Shown: positions 1 through 10,240, counted from the stretch's first letter. The stretch: DNA of 39,846 nucleotides from Candidatus Absconditabacterales bacterium (GCA_937923605.1 CALDTY010000025.1:1-39846); one strand, 5' to 3'. Translations and numbers: made by a program. Notes: generated by a model not told the origin, from the letters alone.

Positions 1-504
1 ACTCCAGGTGAAAAGGTAAAAAAAACACCTGAGAAAAAAACTTCCAAAGTGAAGCCTGCAGTATCTCCTGTTGATAAAAAAGTAGCCGACACCTGAAATA
101 AGGTCAATAAGACTATTTCTGAAGCTGAGATTCAAGCAAAGCAGCAAGCCGAACTTAATAAAACAAAGCAAGAAGTGCAACAAAATAAGCCTACACCTCC
201 TGTATCAAAGCCTTCAGTCAGGTCTTTTTCAACATCGGCACGATCTCCAACAAAAGTAGTAAGCAACTTATTTGGAGGTATACGATGAGGTGCATCAAAA
301 GCTGTAGATAAGACTGCAACAGTCGCAAAAACTAATCGATACGATAAAGTTCTAAATCTTCCTTTATTTACTCGATGAGGAAATAAGATAAATCAGGCAG
401 CGAAGTCTGTTACATCAAGCACGCCGTTCAATGCTGTTTGAAATGTTATTAACAATAGCGGAGTTTGAAAGTTATTTGACGCAATCTTTAGGAGGAAAGG
501 ATAG
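1..504 (+). CDS. Hypothetical protein, C-terminal part (5' end outside window)
   Basis: Open frame from base 1 to a TAG at 502-504, with in-frame TGA read as Gly (for example at residues 32 and 95). The visible 167 residues start with a Lys/Pro/Glu-rich low-complexity stretch (many KK, TP and QQ pairs), then a Ser/Thr-rich segment, and end in a basic tail (FRRKG). No membrane segment and no recognisable domain. It converges on the coiled-coil gene at 607-3039 with a shared hairpin between them. The composition suggests a linker or the disordered tail of a larger protein; the function is unknown. The frame is supported by absence of TAA/TAG over 167 codons in AT-rich DNA. Confidence 0.7.
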
Positions 505-530
505 AGTAGGAATGTTATAAGTAAAAAACA

Positions 531-564
531 AACAGTATAGATGAATACATCTATACTGTTTTTT
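531..564. terminator. Bidirectional intrinsic terminator
   Basis: Perfect 13-bp stem (AACAGTATAGATG / CATCTATACTGTT) with an AATA loop, flanked by T's on the right and an A-tract on the left, so it can end transcription from both the plus-strand gene ending at 504 and the minus-strand gene ending at 607. Confidence 0.85.
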
Positions 565-606
565 AATCACGAGAATGTTATTGCATGTAGTATCACTACT
601 TTACTG

Positions 607-3039
607 CTATTTTAATTCCGCAATAGACTCTTTAGTGTCTTTGATCGCATTTAAAATAGTCTTTAGCGTTTCTTTTAGTCATGCTTTAAAATCTTTGTTT
701 ATATCATCATAATCTTCTAAGTTATTATATTTATCTTCTGCTTGTTTATCTTTTTTCACTCTATCTTTCAGTTGGTTTTCTATTTTTTCTATACCATTAT
801 TTGATGTTTCAATACTGTTCTTAAGTGTTTTTTTCTCATCTTCATCAGTACTAGCATCAAGTGCTACCAAAGCTTCAAGTTTTTGATGATATACATCAAA
901 TAGTTCTTTATTTAGATCTGCTTGTTCTTGTAATGATGTTTGATAAGCGTCATCAATAGTATTGTTTTGTTTTTCAACAAGTTTTTTATAAGCATCTGTT
1001 GTTTCAGTTTGTTTTGCTTCCATTTTTGGTGTAAGTTCACCAAGATCTTCATTGAGAGTAGTATCTAAAGTTATATCTTTTTGATGTAGTGTTGTTAACT
1101 CACCAAACTCTTTGGTTTGAGTTGTATAAGATTCTTTTTCTTCCTCAAGTTCTTTTAGTTTAGAGATGACTTTCTTTTGTTTCTTTTTGTATGCTTCTAT
1201 ATCGCCATTTTCTATAGCTTCTCATTGTTCTGTATACAAATCATCTAAGTCTTGAGTTAAAGAAATTTGTTCTTCAAGTGATGTATATAACTTCTGTTCA
1301 CGAGTTCATAGTTCTTGATGAAGTTGTTGTCTTTCACTTTCTGAGAGTTTGATTAGTAGATTTGGATTAGCCCTGATAAGGTTTTTTGTGTCATCTTTAG
1401 TTAATAGTTTAGTTTTTTCTGTTGCATCAGTTGTTTTTGGAGGAGTAGGTAGATTTGCTAACTTTTTCTTTAATGCAATTTTTTCTTTCTGAAGCTTTTT
1501 GAGCTTAGCTTTTTCTTTATTTGTAGCTTCTTTTGCTTTTTCCATCGTTCTTTCTAGCTTCTCAACTTTGTTTCTTTCTGTTACTCTTAGTGTTTTCAAT
1601 TCACCTTTTTCAGTCTCATAGGAATTGATATCTACGTCTAAAGTTTCAATTTCAGTTTTTAAATCATCAGCTTTTGTACTTAACGTCTTAGCATATGCTT
1701 TCATTTCATTTCTTTTTGTAATGTCTTTTTCTTGAGTGCTAGCTTTTAGAGTTGCTTCAGCTTCTGATTCAGCTTGTTCCATTTTTGGAGTAAGTTTATC
1801 GATTTTCTCTTGTGATTTTTTAGATTTATTTTTCATTTCTTGAACTGCATTTTCTTTGGTAGCAACAGTTTCTTCACTTGAATCTTTTCCATCTTCATAT
1901 GCTGTTTCTGCAGTATATAATTCAGTTTCTTTTGTTTCTAGTTCTGTTTTTTGAGTAGTGATTTTATTTTCTATGTCGGCAATGTCACTAACTAATGTAT
2001 CTTTTTCACTACTGTCAGGAGTTACTTCTTTCTCAGCAGAAGGAACAGTACTTTGTTGTGTATGTTTGCTTATAAGCTTATCGATCTCGCTTTTTTCTAG
2101 TATCTTTCAATCACTATGTGGAAATAATCCTAATTCAACCATGTCTGCTTCGATCTGTTTACGAGAATCTTTCGCATGATCTGGCAATGCTTTAGTATCA
2201 TCAAAATAGATAGCAATATATTGACCTAGAAGTTTTTGTTGATCAGTTGATGGAAGTATATCTAGTAACGTATGTGTTTCTGGTTCTAGTGGATCAATTT
2301 TTATTTCTTTTCATAATATTTTTTGAATAAGTTCTTTTACAGAACGACGAGATTTTTCTTCAGTAGTGTAGTTTTCAAATTGTCATTTTATTGCCAAAAT
2401 ACGATCAAGTACTGAGTTATCTTGATACTTATTTTTTACTTTATCAGCATCTTTTCACAATGAAAAACCTGTAAAAGGATTTGATATAAGGAAGTCATTA
2501 TATAGTTCACGTCCAAGTTCATCTATATCATAATTCGATAGGTCTTTAAATCTTTTTTGTGAAGTAAATAGTTCATTTCTCACTTTTTGAGTTTCATTTG
2601 TATAGCTAATCAAAGGATATGAAATATATCTACTAATGCTTGCAGATAATTCTGGAAGCTGGAATAGAGCTCACTCCAATGAGTTTACTAAATCTTCTGC
2701 GTCAGCTTCTTCTTGTATACTTGAGTAGTCCATTAGTTCTGTAAGAAATTGATTCTTTTTTTGAAGAAATTTTGGTTGCATGCTTGCTGGTGTAGTGGCT
2801 ATGTTTTGCACAAGTCATACGAGTTCTGCATACATGCCATTTAGCTTTTCATCAAGCGTGATGAGTTTTGCTATTTTCTTAGCAAGAGGATTCATAGCCA
2901 ATCATTCGACATCATCCATTGCATCTACTTTCATATCAAGATCATGTTCTCTTCACTCTATCACTTGATTTTTTGTATCGTTGATTTCATCAGAAATTCT
3001 GAGTTCTTCGTTATTAGAAAGTTTGTTTATATTTTTCAT
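607..3039 (-). CDS. Large coiled-coil protein, function unknown (810 aa)
   Basis: Reads from ATG (3037-3039) to TAG (607-609) through several TGA codons taken as Gly. Residues 1-340 are mixed, acidic and helical; residues from about 350 to the end are strongly coiled-coil (Lys/Glu/Gln/Thr-rich heptads with very few aromatics). An internal repeat is visible: LTPKMEQAE near residue 414 and LTPKMEAKQ near residue 668, each preceded by similar Glu/Thr/Lys-rich helices, suggesting a duplicated module of about 250 residues. No signal peptide or membrane segment. No ATPase motif, so it is not an SMC protein. It is transcribed alone, divergently from the TGA-free insert at 3199. Possible roles are structural or secreted-effector; nothing in the sequence decides between them. 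Confidence 0.8.
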
Positions 3040-3198
3040 TTTTATGGGGGGATAAAACTATACTAATTGTAGTGCTAAAGCTAGTATTTGTCAAAAAATG
3101 ACTATCACTATATACATCATTGCTATTGACATTTTATCAAAAATAAGTAAATTATATATACAAAGAAAAAATAAAAATAACAAAAATAACAAAAATAT

Positions 3199-3810
3199 AT
3201 GAAAAAAGTAATCGTAATAATGATGTTGATTCTAGGAATGAGCATCACATCTTTAACAGCTCAATTTTGTGACTGCGGACCTATACAGGTCTCAGACTTA
3301 CAAATAGGAGGAGGTATGCAAGCATATTCATTTGTGATTGATGTGCCCACCGATTCTAATACTGATCATAGAATAAATGGTCTTGCATGGTATGCCGAAG
3401 TTGCATTCCAGTTTGATGTTGTACAACTTCAGGCAAAATTCTCCAAAGCAATTGGAGATATAGTCAAAGGAAATGATCTTAGGATAAAAGACTATAGATC
3501 ATTTAACCTAAATTTGAATTACGCAGGAGATCTAGATAACGATTTAGGTCCCCTTGTAGGATTTGGGGTAAATTGGGATACTGGAAAGAATCATAATTTA
3601 AACCACAATCTTAAGAATCGATTTAAAGCAATAAGTATCCACGGACAAGCAGGTGCTTGGGTTAATCTTGCAGATGCAATTAAGTTCAAGCTAGTAGTTG
3701 GAGCTGATTATTATCTAAAAGATAATCTAGTAGATCTTGTAAAAAACGGAAGTTTAAACGAGATTAAGGCTTATGCAGAATTTGGCACATTCATCACTAT
3801 TGGTGGATAA
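3199..3810 (+). CDS. Exported beta-rich protein, Bacteroidota-like, no TGA codons
   Basis: 203 residues. N-terminal signal peptide: MKK, a hydrophobic run of about 15 residues, then a probable cleavage after SLTAQ. The mature part alternates polar and hydrophobic residues (FNLNLNYAGD, GLAWYAEVAFQFD, AYAEFGTFITIGG) and ends in a hydrophobic/aromatic strand, as in small outer-membrane beta-barrel proteins of Bacteroidota. All 20 glycines use GGN; none uses TGA, unlike genuine code-25 neighbours where about half do (18 of about 35 in recA). The leader is A-rich (AAAAATAACAAAAAT) and has no Shine-Dalgarno. It is followed 27 nt later by a lipoprotein gene with the same features. Most likely a horizontally acquired pair from a standard-code bacterium. 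A barrel would be odd in a CPR cell, which lacks an outer membrane; the substrate or role is unknown. Confidence 0.8.
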   Translation: MKKVIVIMMLILGMSITSLTAQFCDCGPIQVSDLQIGGGMQAYSFVIDVPTDSNTDHRINGLAWYAEVAFQFDVVQLQAKFSKAIGDIVKGNDLRIKDYRSFNLNLNYAGDLDNDLGPLVGFGVNWDTGKNHNLNHNLKNRFKAISIHGQAGAWVNLADAIKFKLVVGADYYLKDNLVDLVKNGSLNEIKAYAEFGTFITIGG

Positions 3811-3837
3811 TTAATCAACAACATTAAAATTAAGAAA

Positions 3838-4395
3838 ATGAATTTATTGAAGAACATATTACTACTTAGTTTTATTTTATCTGGATTATTATTCACTTCT
3901 TGCGAGCAAGGCTTGTTAGATGGAGATGAAGTATATACTGTTCCAGAAACTGTGACTGACACTGTTTTTGTATCAAGGCCAGTAGGTTTTGATCAAGTAA
4001 AATGTCACCTGACTACAAGACAACAGCACCTCACAGGAGCCAATATGGGTCCAGGGAGTGCAAAGTTTATCTGGACAGTTTCACGTATTGATCATCCAGA
4101 TCTACAAACACCAGATGTCAGATTTGTGATCCGTACTCAAGATTTGATTGGGGATGGTGATACTAATGTTTTCCTTGCAGCAAATGCCTGTGAATGGGAT
4201 ATAGAAACCCCCAACGCAGGAGCTGAAAAGATGTGGTTCCTAGATGGATACCCGCGAGTAAGTGGTTGTGAGATGGGAGTAGTCGTAACTGGCTGTCCTC
4301 ATGGAAATACATGTCATGATAATGATTCGATACTGTTTCAGTGTTGGGTCAATGGCGAAAAGCTATATGAGACTCAAGTTTGGGTCACGAGCTAA
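3838..4395 (+). CDS. Putative lipoprotein, Bacteroidota-like, no TGA codons
   Basis: 185 residues with a type II signal peptide: MNLLKN, a hydrophobic core and the lipobox LLFTSC with Cys at residue 22, followed by an acidic stretch (EQGLLDGDE) and a spacer (TVPETVTDTVF) typical of Bacteroidota surface lipoproteins. The rest is a Cys-containing beta-rich domain (about five further Cys, e.g. ANACEWD, SGCEMG, TGCPHGNTC). All 16 glycines are GGN and none TGA. It follows the exported protein at 3199 by 27 nt and shares its terminator, so the two form one transcription unit. No family recognised. Codon use and signal type point to the same foreign origin as its neighbour. Confidence 0.8.
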   Translation: MNLLKNILLLSFILSGLLFTSCEQGLLDGDEVYTVPETVTDTVFVSRPVGFDQVKCHLTTRQQHLTGANMGPGSAKFIWTVSRIDHPDLQTPDVRFVIRTQDLIGDGDTNVFLAANACEWDIETPNAGAEKMWFLDGYPRVSGCEMGVVVTGCPHGNTCHDNDSILFQCWVNGEKLYETQVWVTS

Positions 4396-4416
4396 TTGCT
4401 ATTATTTAAAATTTTA

Positions 4417-4451
4417 AAAGCTACTTACATTTGTAAGTGGCTTTTTTTTTG
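4417..4451 (+). terminator. Intrinsic terminator of the 3199-4395 unit
   Basis: 12-bp stem (AAAGCTACTTAC / GTAAGTGGCTTT, one T-G wobble) with ATTT loop, followed by about ten T's. It closes the TGA-free two-gene unit. Confidence 0.9.
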
Positions 4452-4529
4452 CTTTAATTTTTGCTTTTTTAAAGATGCACAGTATACTTATAGTATCGAA
4501 ATATTATTTATTTTATATCAGCTACAAAG

Positions 4530-5822
4530 ATGGATGAAACACTAGCACCTATAGATCAATTTACACAAAAGGTAGATGATCTTAGTTTGGCACATAAAGA
4601 AAATAAATCTGATGAAGAGAAACAACAGTTGATGCAAGAAGCTAAGGAAGCTTATGCTGGCTTATGAGAAGATGAAGAAGTTTTGGCGAGAGCTAAGGCT
4701 CATTTAGAAACCGAACTAAGTGATATAGCGGAATCGACTGAACTTATGCAAGAGATAACTGTAGTAAAACAGCAACTATGAGATTTTAAGGAAAAAGTAT
4801 GAGCATCAATTGGAGCTAAGTTAGATGAGTTTACAAGTAATTTTTGACTTGATCCAAATAAAATCATAGATGAAGTAAAAGAAAATAAAAAAAAATATGC
4901 TTTGTTAGATAAAGTGCCTGTCATTTGAACCCTTGTTGCACCAGGTGTTGTAGCAGCTAAGAAATTTTTTGAACACTCTGTAATGTGAAAAAAAATAAGT
5001 AGTTGATTGTCATTTTTATGATTTGATAATGAAGATAATTCTGTGGTTGATGTAGCAGTAAATTATTTCCAAAACCAATGAAAAAAGTTGGTAAATCGAT
5101 TTCTTTCAAAAATCGGTCAACCTCCAAAGTATCCAAACGTTGGTGTTGTGGCTAATACTGAGACTCCATTAAATAAGACTATTTCTTTGAACTGAACTCC
5201 CTTATCTTGAGTCCATAAACAGACGAACAGTAGAATTGCATGAATTGCAAATACTGTCCCATGAAGGTCATGAATATTAAAACACAATGATAAAGTGCCG
5301 GACAACAGTAAGAAAATTTATAGTCCAGTTGCAGGAACGGTCGTTTGAGTGAAAACTAGTGAACCTGAGAACAATCCATTAAGTAAACGAAATACAACTA
5401 ATGATCCTAGTTTCTGAAATTATTTAGTAATTAAAACAGATGAAAATGGTCCATTTAAAGGAAAAACTTATCATGTGGGTCATATAGATTGAGGTGTGTT
5501 GCTTAGTGTATGAAAGGAGGTTAGTGTGTGAGATGAATTAGCTTCTATAGAGTTTGGTTCTGGAACTGGAACGAATGTGCATTACTCAGATTGAATTGGG
5601 TGACCAGATGATACAGTTATGGCTGATGCAAACTTAGCAGATCATATCGAAGATACAAAAAAACTTGCAAATATTACGATTGAAAAAAATGGTGATAAAG
5701 CGAAAGTTTCTTGAACTAATTGGGAAGAAGCTGCTACAGATGCGACACCAGAAGAAGTTGTTGATCCAATTGCAGAAAATCAAGAAACTAATGTTGATAA
5801 TACATGAAATCAGAATGCTTAA
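4530..5822 (+). CDS. Protein with M23/LytM-like domain (430 aa), possibly degenerate
   Basis: ATG at 4530, TAA at 5820, many TGA = Gly. Residues 1-130 are acidic and coiled-coil-like; residues about 255-355 resemble the M23 peptidase fold: YSPVAGTVVGVK, GNYLVIK near 296, KTYHVGHIDGG near 314, VSVGDELASIEFGSGTGTNVHYSD near 349. In M23 enzymes the last motif is HxH; here it reads NVH, so one His is replaced by Asn, and the first HxxxD zinc motif is not clear. It may therefore be an inactive or unusual peptidoglycan-binding version. No signal peptide is seen. The acidic C-terminal tail is rich in Glu/Asp/Asn. It lies 56 nt upstream of the HExxH protein, perhaps in one unit. The fold assignment is moderately sure; the activity is not. 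Confidence 0.7.
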
Positions 5823-5878
5823 TATGATCTACATCGTAATTTTTTTCACGTTCTAGTTTTTTAATGATATTTTTTTCT

Positions 5879-7057
5879 ATGGCTAGACCTAATAGTTCAA
5901 TAAGTAATTTAACAACTGACCCAAATAAAATTAATTTACTTGTTAAGTTAAAAGAAATTTTAGTAAAAGAAAAAAGAGGCTTAATAAAAATACTAACAAA
6001 TCTTGATTGAAGGATAACTAAGGATCAAAGAATAGAATATCGTAGAAATATATTAGATGTGCAGACTTCTATTAAAAATTATTCTGAATATTATAAAGAT
6101 AGTGCAGTCCAGGAATCATTGTTATGAAAAGCAATGCATGCGGCTAAGAAGTTAGAAGAAATAAATCTAGTGTGACTTAAAAAATATTATAAAAATATAT
6201 GAGTTTCAAGCACTGATGAATATATACAACGATTGACGGGCAGAATAGATCAGTTGCCAGAATTATTGTGAAAAAGAGAATCTGTTATTCTAAAGAGTAA
6301 AACATGATCGAACAAAGAATCTTTTAAAGACAATGTAAAAGATCGAATACGAAGTAGATATGTCTGATGATATATGCTTGATTCATATACTTGAGAAGAC
6401 GATAAGACTGTATTGTTTACATGAAATAATCTTGTTTGATCTTTTGCTGTCCATGAATTAGAGCATGTTGCTCAAAAATATTTAGTTTGATTGCCGAACA
6501 TGTCTGATAGTATGAGGACATTAATACATTCTTGTCCATATATACATAGCTATAAGGATATTTTCTCAGAATTATTTAAATTAAAATTTTCTTCTAATGA
6601 ATATGAAAATTTACATTGATGAGGCTTTAAAATTGATGATGATGCAAATTATATTCAAACAATAGAGGTGTTATCACGTTTTTCTGAAATAATTTTATGA
6701 TTATGACTTACTAAATCACAGCCTTTTACAAAAGATATGCTAGATAAGTTAACTTTTTCGTATAGCTATTTACCGTACAAAAAAGCAACGTCAAAAGAGT
6801 CTGAACAACATGAAAGACAGATTGAGTGAGCAAAATATGCTCGAGGAGCTTTACAGCCCTACATATTTGAGATTGATAATGCAAGTAAGATGATACCAAA
6901 AGAGAACAAAGAAGTAGAGTTATTTATAGAAATCATAAATTCAATGTTGCCGGAAAATGGTGATAGTAATCTATTATCTCATTATCATGAATTTCATAAA
7001 ATTCCTTATTTTATAAAACGAAATAGAGAATTTCTGTGAAAAACAGAAGAGTATTAA
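5879..7057 (+). CDS. Putative zinc metallopeptidase with HExxH motif (392 aa)
   Basis: ATG at 5879, TAA at 7055; TGA = Gly throughout. Residues 1-180 are helical and Lys-rich. The segment from about residue 180 reads FTGNNLVGSFAVHELEHVAQ: the motif HELEH fits the HExxH zinc site of gluzincin/metzincin-type proteases, preceded by a beta-strand-like run as usual. A third zinc ligand cannot be assigned with confidence; FSELF about 40 residues later holds a candidate Glu. No signal peptide. It converges with prmC, with 2 nt between the stop codons. No named family is recognised; predatory or symbiotic peptidase is a speculation from context with the M23-like gene upstream. Confidence 0.7.
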
Positions 7058-7059
7058 TT

Positions 7060-7905
7060 TTACTTAACTATTACCTTGAGGATTCTTATGTTAAAATGAA
7101 AAGTTTTAACTTCTTCGTAGATAAACTGAGGATATTCTTTTCTTAGTACATCAACTTGCCAGGTCATCATTTCCAAAAACATTGTTGGAGTAGTTTGTGA
7201 TTCGAGTAACTGATTAAACATATCACGATATAAATCACAACCATCATCTCATCAAACGAATGCCATCTTTGGTTCTCGTTTTCTTACTGTAATGTCAGTA
7301 TTATTTTCAAACAATTCTTCAGGTATATAAGGTAGGTTCGCCACTAAAATCACATGTTCTTGAGTGAGAAATGCCTTTACTTGAATATCTTGCAATAAGC
7401 TAGAAACAACAAAATTAATGTTCTTGTCGTTTGAGAATAATGTTGAACTATTTTTCTTTGCCACTAGTAGTGTATCTGGATCTAGTTCTGAAAGTAAGAC
7501 ATTACTAATGTTATTCTGATTATGATAATAAACAGATAATCATAGTACTCAGCATCATGTTCATACATCAAGAACATTTCGTTGAGTAGAATTATGTTGC
7601 TGAATATATTCGTTTATAGCTTGAATCATGTATTCAGTTTCTGGACGGGGGATCAATGTCTTTGGACTAACTTCAAATCTGATTCATGTAAATTCAACGT
7701 ATCATAAAATGTATTCGAGTGGTTTTTTATCAATGGTGGATGCAGTGTAAGCTACATCTATCCAATCAAGATCTTTTTCTTCTATTGTCCTATCTATATC
7801 AGTAAACAAAGATTCTTTATTGATGTGTAAAACATGACACACTAACTTTTCTAGAATTGCTTTTTTAGGATATTTAGAAGATGAAATTAATTCTGCTATT
7901 GTCAT
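7060..7905 (-). CDS. prmC: Release factor glutamine methyltransferase PrmC (HemK)
   Basis: 281 residues, the usual family length. It methylates the Gln of the GGQ motif of peptide-release factors with S-adenosylmethionine. Visible: N-terminal helical domain (about 1-75) ending in KKPLEYILGYVEFTG, the sequence FEVSPKTLIPRPETE (family signature RPETE), the SAM-binding motif VLDVGTGCGVLGL near 125, and the substrate motif NLPYIP (a variant of NPPY) near 190. Glycines in the SAM loop include TGA codons. ATG at 7903-7905, stop TAA at 7060-7062. In a code-25 cell UGA is sense, so RF2 is expected to be absent and RF1 would be the main substrate; the release factors are not in this window. Confidence 0.93.
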
Positions 7906-8017
7906 ATTATGAAAGAGAATTTAGCTAAAGTATGATCTAACTTGCATTTTTACCTATGTGTAATTATACTAAAATACGGCACTAAAGTAATGTAAAATCT
8001 TTGTTTATCTACATAAA

Positions 8018-8647
8018 ATGGAAACAAAGGAAAAAAAAGAACATGTAAGTTATGCGCAAAGACTTAAGGATAAGTCTGCTTTTATGGCTAAACATAAAGT
8101 CATACTAATCAATTATTATGATAGAGTATGCAATTGAAAAAGTAATATGTTTGAAGCGAACATAGCTAGATTCTTTGCTATATATGAAGAACATAGAAAA
8201 TTTGCTCAATGACAGTCATATAAAACTACAATGAATACAGCTCTTGATCAATTTCTATGAAAAAAGAAATATAGAAATGCGAATTACGAAACATTGTTTC
8301 GCGCAATATTTTCTACATTGAGGCCTAGAAAAAAGAAAGAGGTTATAACAGATACTGAAAATATGGTAAAAGATGCCTTACCATCACCATATGAGACAAT
8401 AATTGAAAATTTTTGAGATTCAGTAATAGAAGTATTTCGGGATAAAATACTTTTGTTGACCCAATCACAAGCTAATATCTTAATCCAAGACCTAAGAACA
8501 GTTATTGATGAGATTGCATCTTTACATTGAGTCCATTTTAATGATAATGATAAGGATCTCTTCATAAGAAATTACGCAAATTACAGCTGAACGTTTTTCA
8601 AAAAACACAATATCCCCACTGAGCCATTTTCAACATTTAATCATTAA
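8018..8647 (+). CDS. Hypothetical protein (209 aa)
   Basis: ATG at 8018, TAA at 8645; TGA codons in frame. A basic, helical, soluble protein without signal peptide or membrane segment. It starts with a Lys/Glu-rich stretch and contains an aromatic-rich middle (NYYDRVCNGK, RFFAIYEEHRKF). It sits 3 nt upstream of the M24 aminopeptidase start and is probably co-transcribed with it. No domain recognised. Confidence 0.75.
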
Positions 8648-8650
8648 CCA

Positions 8651-9649
8651 ATGTTAAGACTTTTTTACACATCTGAGAAAACGGATAACCGTATATTTCA
8701 ACATATACTATGATTTCAACCTAGCGATTGATGGTTATTAATAGATGACATTTCGTCACATGGATGGATTTTTCTTGATGGAAGATATATTGAAAAAGAG
8801 GTAAAAGAGGGAGAGTATATCATTGAAAAAGTTCTTGCAGACAAGAAAATAAATGAACATTTAAAACAGTTTATTCCAGAGGACGAGATAGTTTTTCTTG
8901 AAACATCGATACCGCATAGTGTATATGAGGTATTAAATACACCAAACAAGAAACATAATGTCTTATTTTCATTTGAAGAAAATTCTCGACAAGTATCAAA
9001 AAGAGTAATTAAAAATAGTGATCAGGAACTTAAAATTAAACAAGCTATACACATTACTGAACAGCTATGGCAATCGATTCTAGATCTATGAGATGATATT
9101 ATCTGAATGACTGAACTTGAGGTCAGATGAATGTTAACACAAATGGCATTTAGTCTTTGAGCTGAAGCAGAGGCATTTGACACAATTGTAGCAACTGGGA
9201 AAAACTCTTGTATACCACATCATACGAGTTGAGTTACTAATATTTGAGCAGGCCCCTTACTTATTGATATGTGACGAAGAGTGGAGTGATGGTGTAGTGA
9301 TTTCACAAGAACTATTCGAGTTTGAGATAACGAGGTCGGAAAAGAAAAATTTACCAATGTACTAAATATAGTCAAAAAAGCACATGATGTGGCTATGAGT
9401 ATGATCAAACCATGAGTCTCTTTTAAGGAAATAGCTAAGGCAGCCAGAGAGTGTATTGATAAGGCTTGATACGGAGAGTTCTATACACATTCTTTGTGAC
9501 ATGGTGTCTGATTAGATATTCATGAAGCTCCCAAAGTTAGCATCAAATCTGAAGATATAATAGAAAAAGGTATGGTATTCACTATCGAACCTTGAGTATA
9601 TATTCCTGGAGAATTTTGAGTTAGATGGGAAAATATTGTAATCATATAA
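8651..9649 (+). CDS. pepP: Xaa-Pro aminopeptidase (M24 family)
   Basis: 332 residues. It removes N-terminal residues preceding proline using two metal ions in a pita-bread fold. The N-terminal creatinase-like domain (1-125) is followed by the catalytic domain with all expected ligands: LLIDMGRRVEGWCSDFTRT (two Asp), HSLGHGVGLDIHE (His), TIEPGVYIPGEFG (Glu) and VRWENIVII (Glu) at the C-terminus. Several glycines in these motifs are TGA. Shorter than E. coli PepP (about 440), closer to PepQ-like prokaryotic peptidases of about 350. Starts 3 nt after the gene at 8018. Whether PepP or PepQ type is uncertain; the family is sure. Confidence 0.92.
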
Positions 9650-9801
9650 TAAAGTATTGACGATTTTTTCTCTTGATAACTTTTTCATAACTCATATATT
9701 TTTGATATGAATTTGAGATATATTGTATTAGTAACTAATTTCTTTTTCTTTATTCCTTTGGAGTAGAGTAGATTTGCTGTAGCAGATGTATCTGATTCTT
9801 A

Positions 9802-9834
9802 CTCCACAATCTTTATGATGTGGGGCGTTTTTTT
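9802..9834 (+). terminator. Intrinsic terminator after the aminopeptidase
   Basis: Stem CTCCACA / TGTGGGG (one T-G wobble) with a 10-nt loop followed by CG and seven T's. It lies about 150 nt after the aminopeptidase stop; I see no convincing gene in 9650-9801. Confidence 0.75.
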
Positions 9835-9855
9835 ATAACAAAAAATTCAAATATT

Positions 9856-10011
9856 ATGCCAAAAAAGAAACATTTTTACTTTGTGCCTGGACTAATTGAT
9901 CTTGGTCACAAAAAGCAGAAAAAAACACTAAAACAAAAGGCCTCTCAGGCAACAACATCAAACAAAGATACTAATAAGAACAAAAATAAAAAAATGACTC
10001 ATGAAACATAA
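9856..10011 (+). CDS. Small Lys-rich peptide (51 aa), tentative
   Basis: ATG at 9856 to TAA at 10009. Highly basic, with KKK at the start, a short hydrophobic segment HFYFVPGLIDLGH, then a Lys/Thr/Asn/Gln tail. Both glycines use GGN and there is no TGA. It begins 22 nt after a terminator hairpin with an A-rich leader. It overlaps the start of the next small ORF (10001). No family recognised; a spurious ORF is possible. Confidence 0.4.
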   Translation: MPKKKHFYFVPGLIDLGHKKQKKTLKQKASQATTSNKDTNKNKNKKMTHET

Positions 10012-10207
10012 CTATATTATTGTTATTCAAAAAATAGAGGTAGAATGTTGTCCAAATTGGTGTGTTCCTTTTCCAGAAGTTATGTTGACAGTCAAGCGGA
10101 CATATGATTTTGGTCAAACATGGATTCGATACCGAATTAGCTTAGAGAAGTTCTCAAAAAAAATAATCCTTGGCAGTGTGCTGCTAGGGATTTTTTTAAA
10201 AAGATAG
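10001..10207 (+). CDS. Small ORF (68 aa) overlapping a terminator, tentative
   Basis: ATG at 10001, overlapping the 9856 ORF by 11 nt. Contains ECCPNWC near residue 15, which could be a metal- or disulfide-forming cluster, and a hydrophobic C-terminus (ILGSVLLGIFLKR). No TGA; three GGN glycines. Its last dozen codons coincide with a strong terminator hairpin (10168-10197), which argues that this C-terminus may not be under coding selection. Either a genuine small imported gene or a chance ORF. Confidence 0.3.
   Translation: MKHNYIIVIQKIEVECCPNWCVPFPEVMLTVKRTYDFGQTWIRYRISLEKFSKKIILGSVLLGIFLKR
10168..10197 (+). terminator. Intrinsic terminator inside the 10001 ORF
   Basis: Nine-pair stem (CCTTGGCAG / CTGCTAGGG with two G-T wobbles), TGTG loop, then A and seven T's. 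An A-tract precedes it, so it may also act on the minus strand. Confidence 0.75.
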
Positions 10208-10232
10208 AGAGCGTACAAAAATGCAGCTCTCT
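10206..10232 (-). terminator. Hairpin after the minus-strand 39-aa ORF
   Basis: Perfect 7-bp stem AGAGAGC / GCTCTCT with a 13-nt loop. On the minus strand it is followed by ATCTTTTTA, giving a weak U-tract just downstream of the stop at 10241; on the plus strand no T-tract follows. Confidence 0.5.
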
Positions 10233-10240
10233 AGTGTAAG

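Noticed and set aside
3199-4395. Simple contig chimera explaining the foreign genes
   Set aside because: Native code-25 genes lie on both sides, so two independent misjoins would be needed; not fully excluded without reads.
9707-9766. 19-aa ORF after the aminopeptidase
   Set aside because: Too short and of low complexity (FFFF); no supporting signal.
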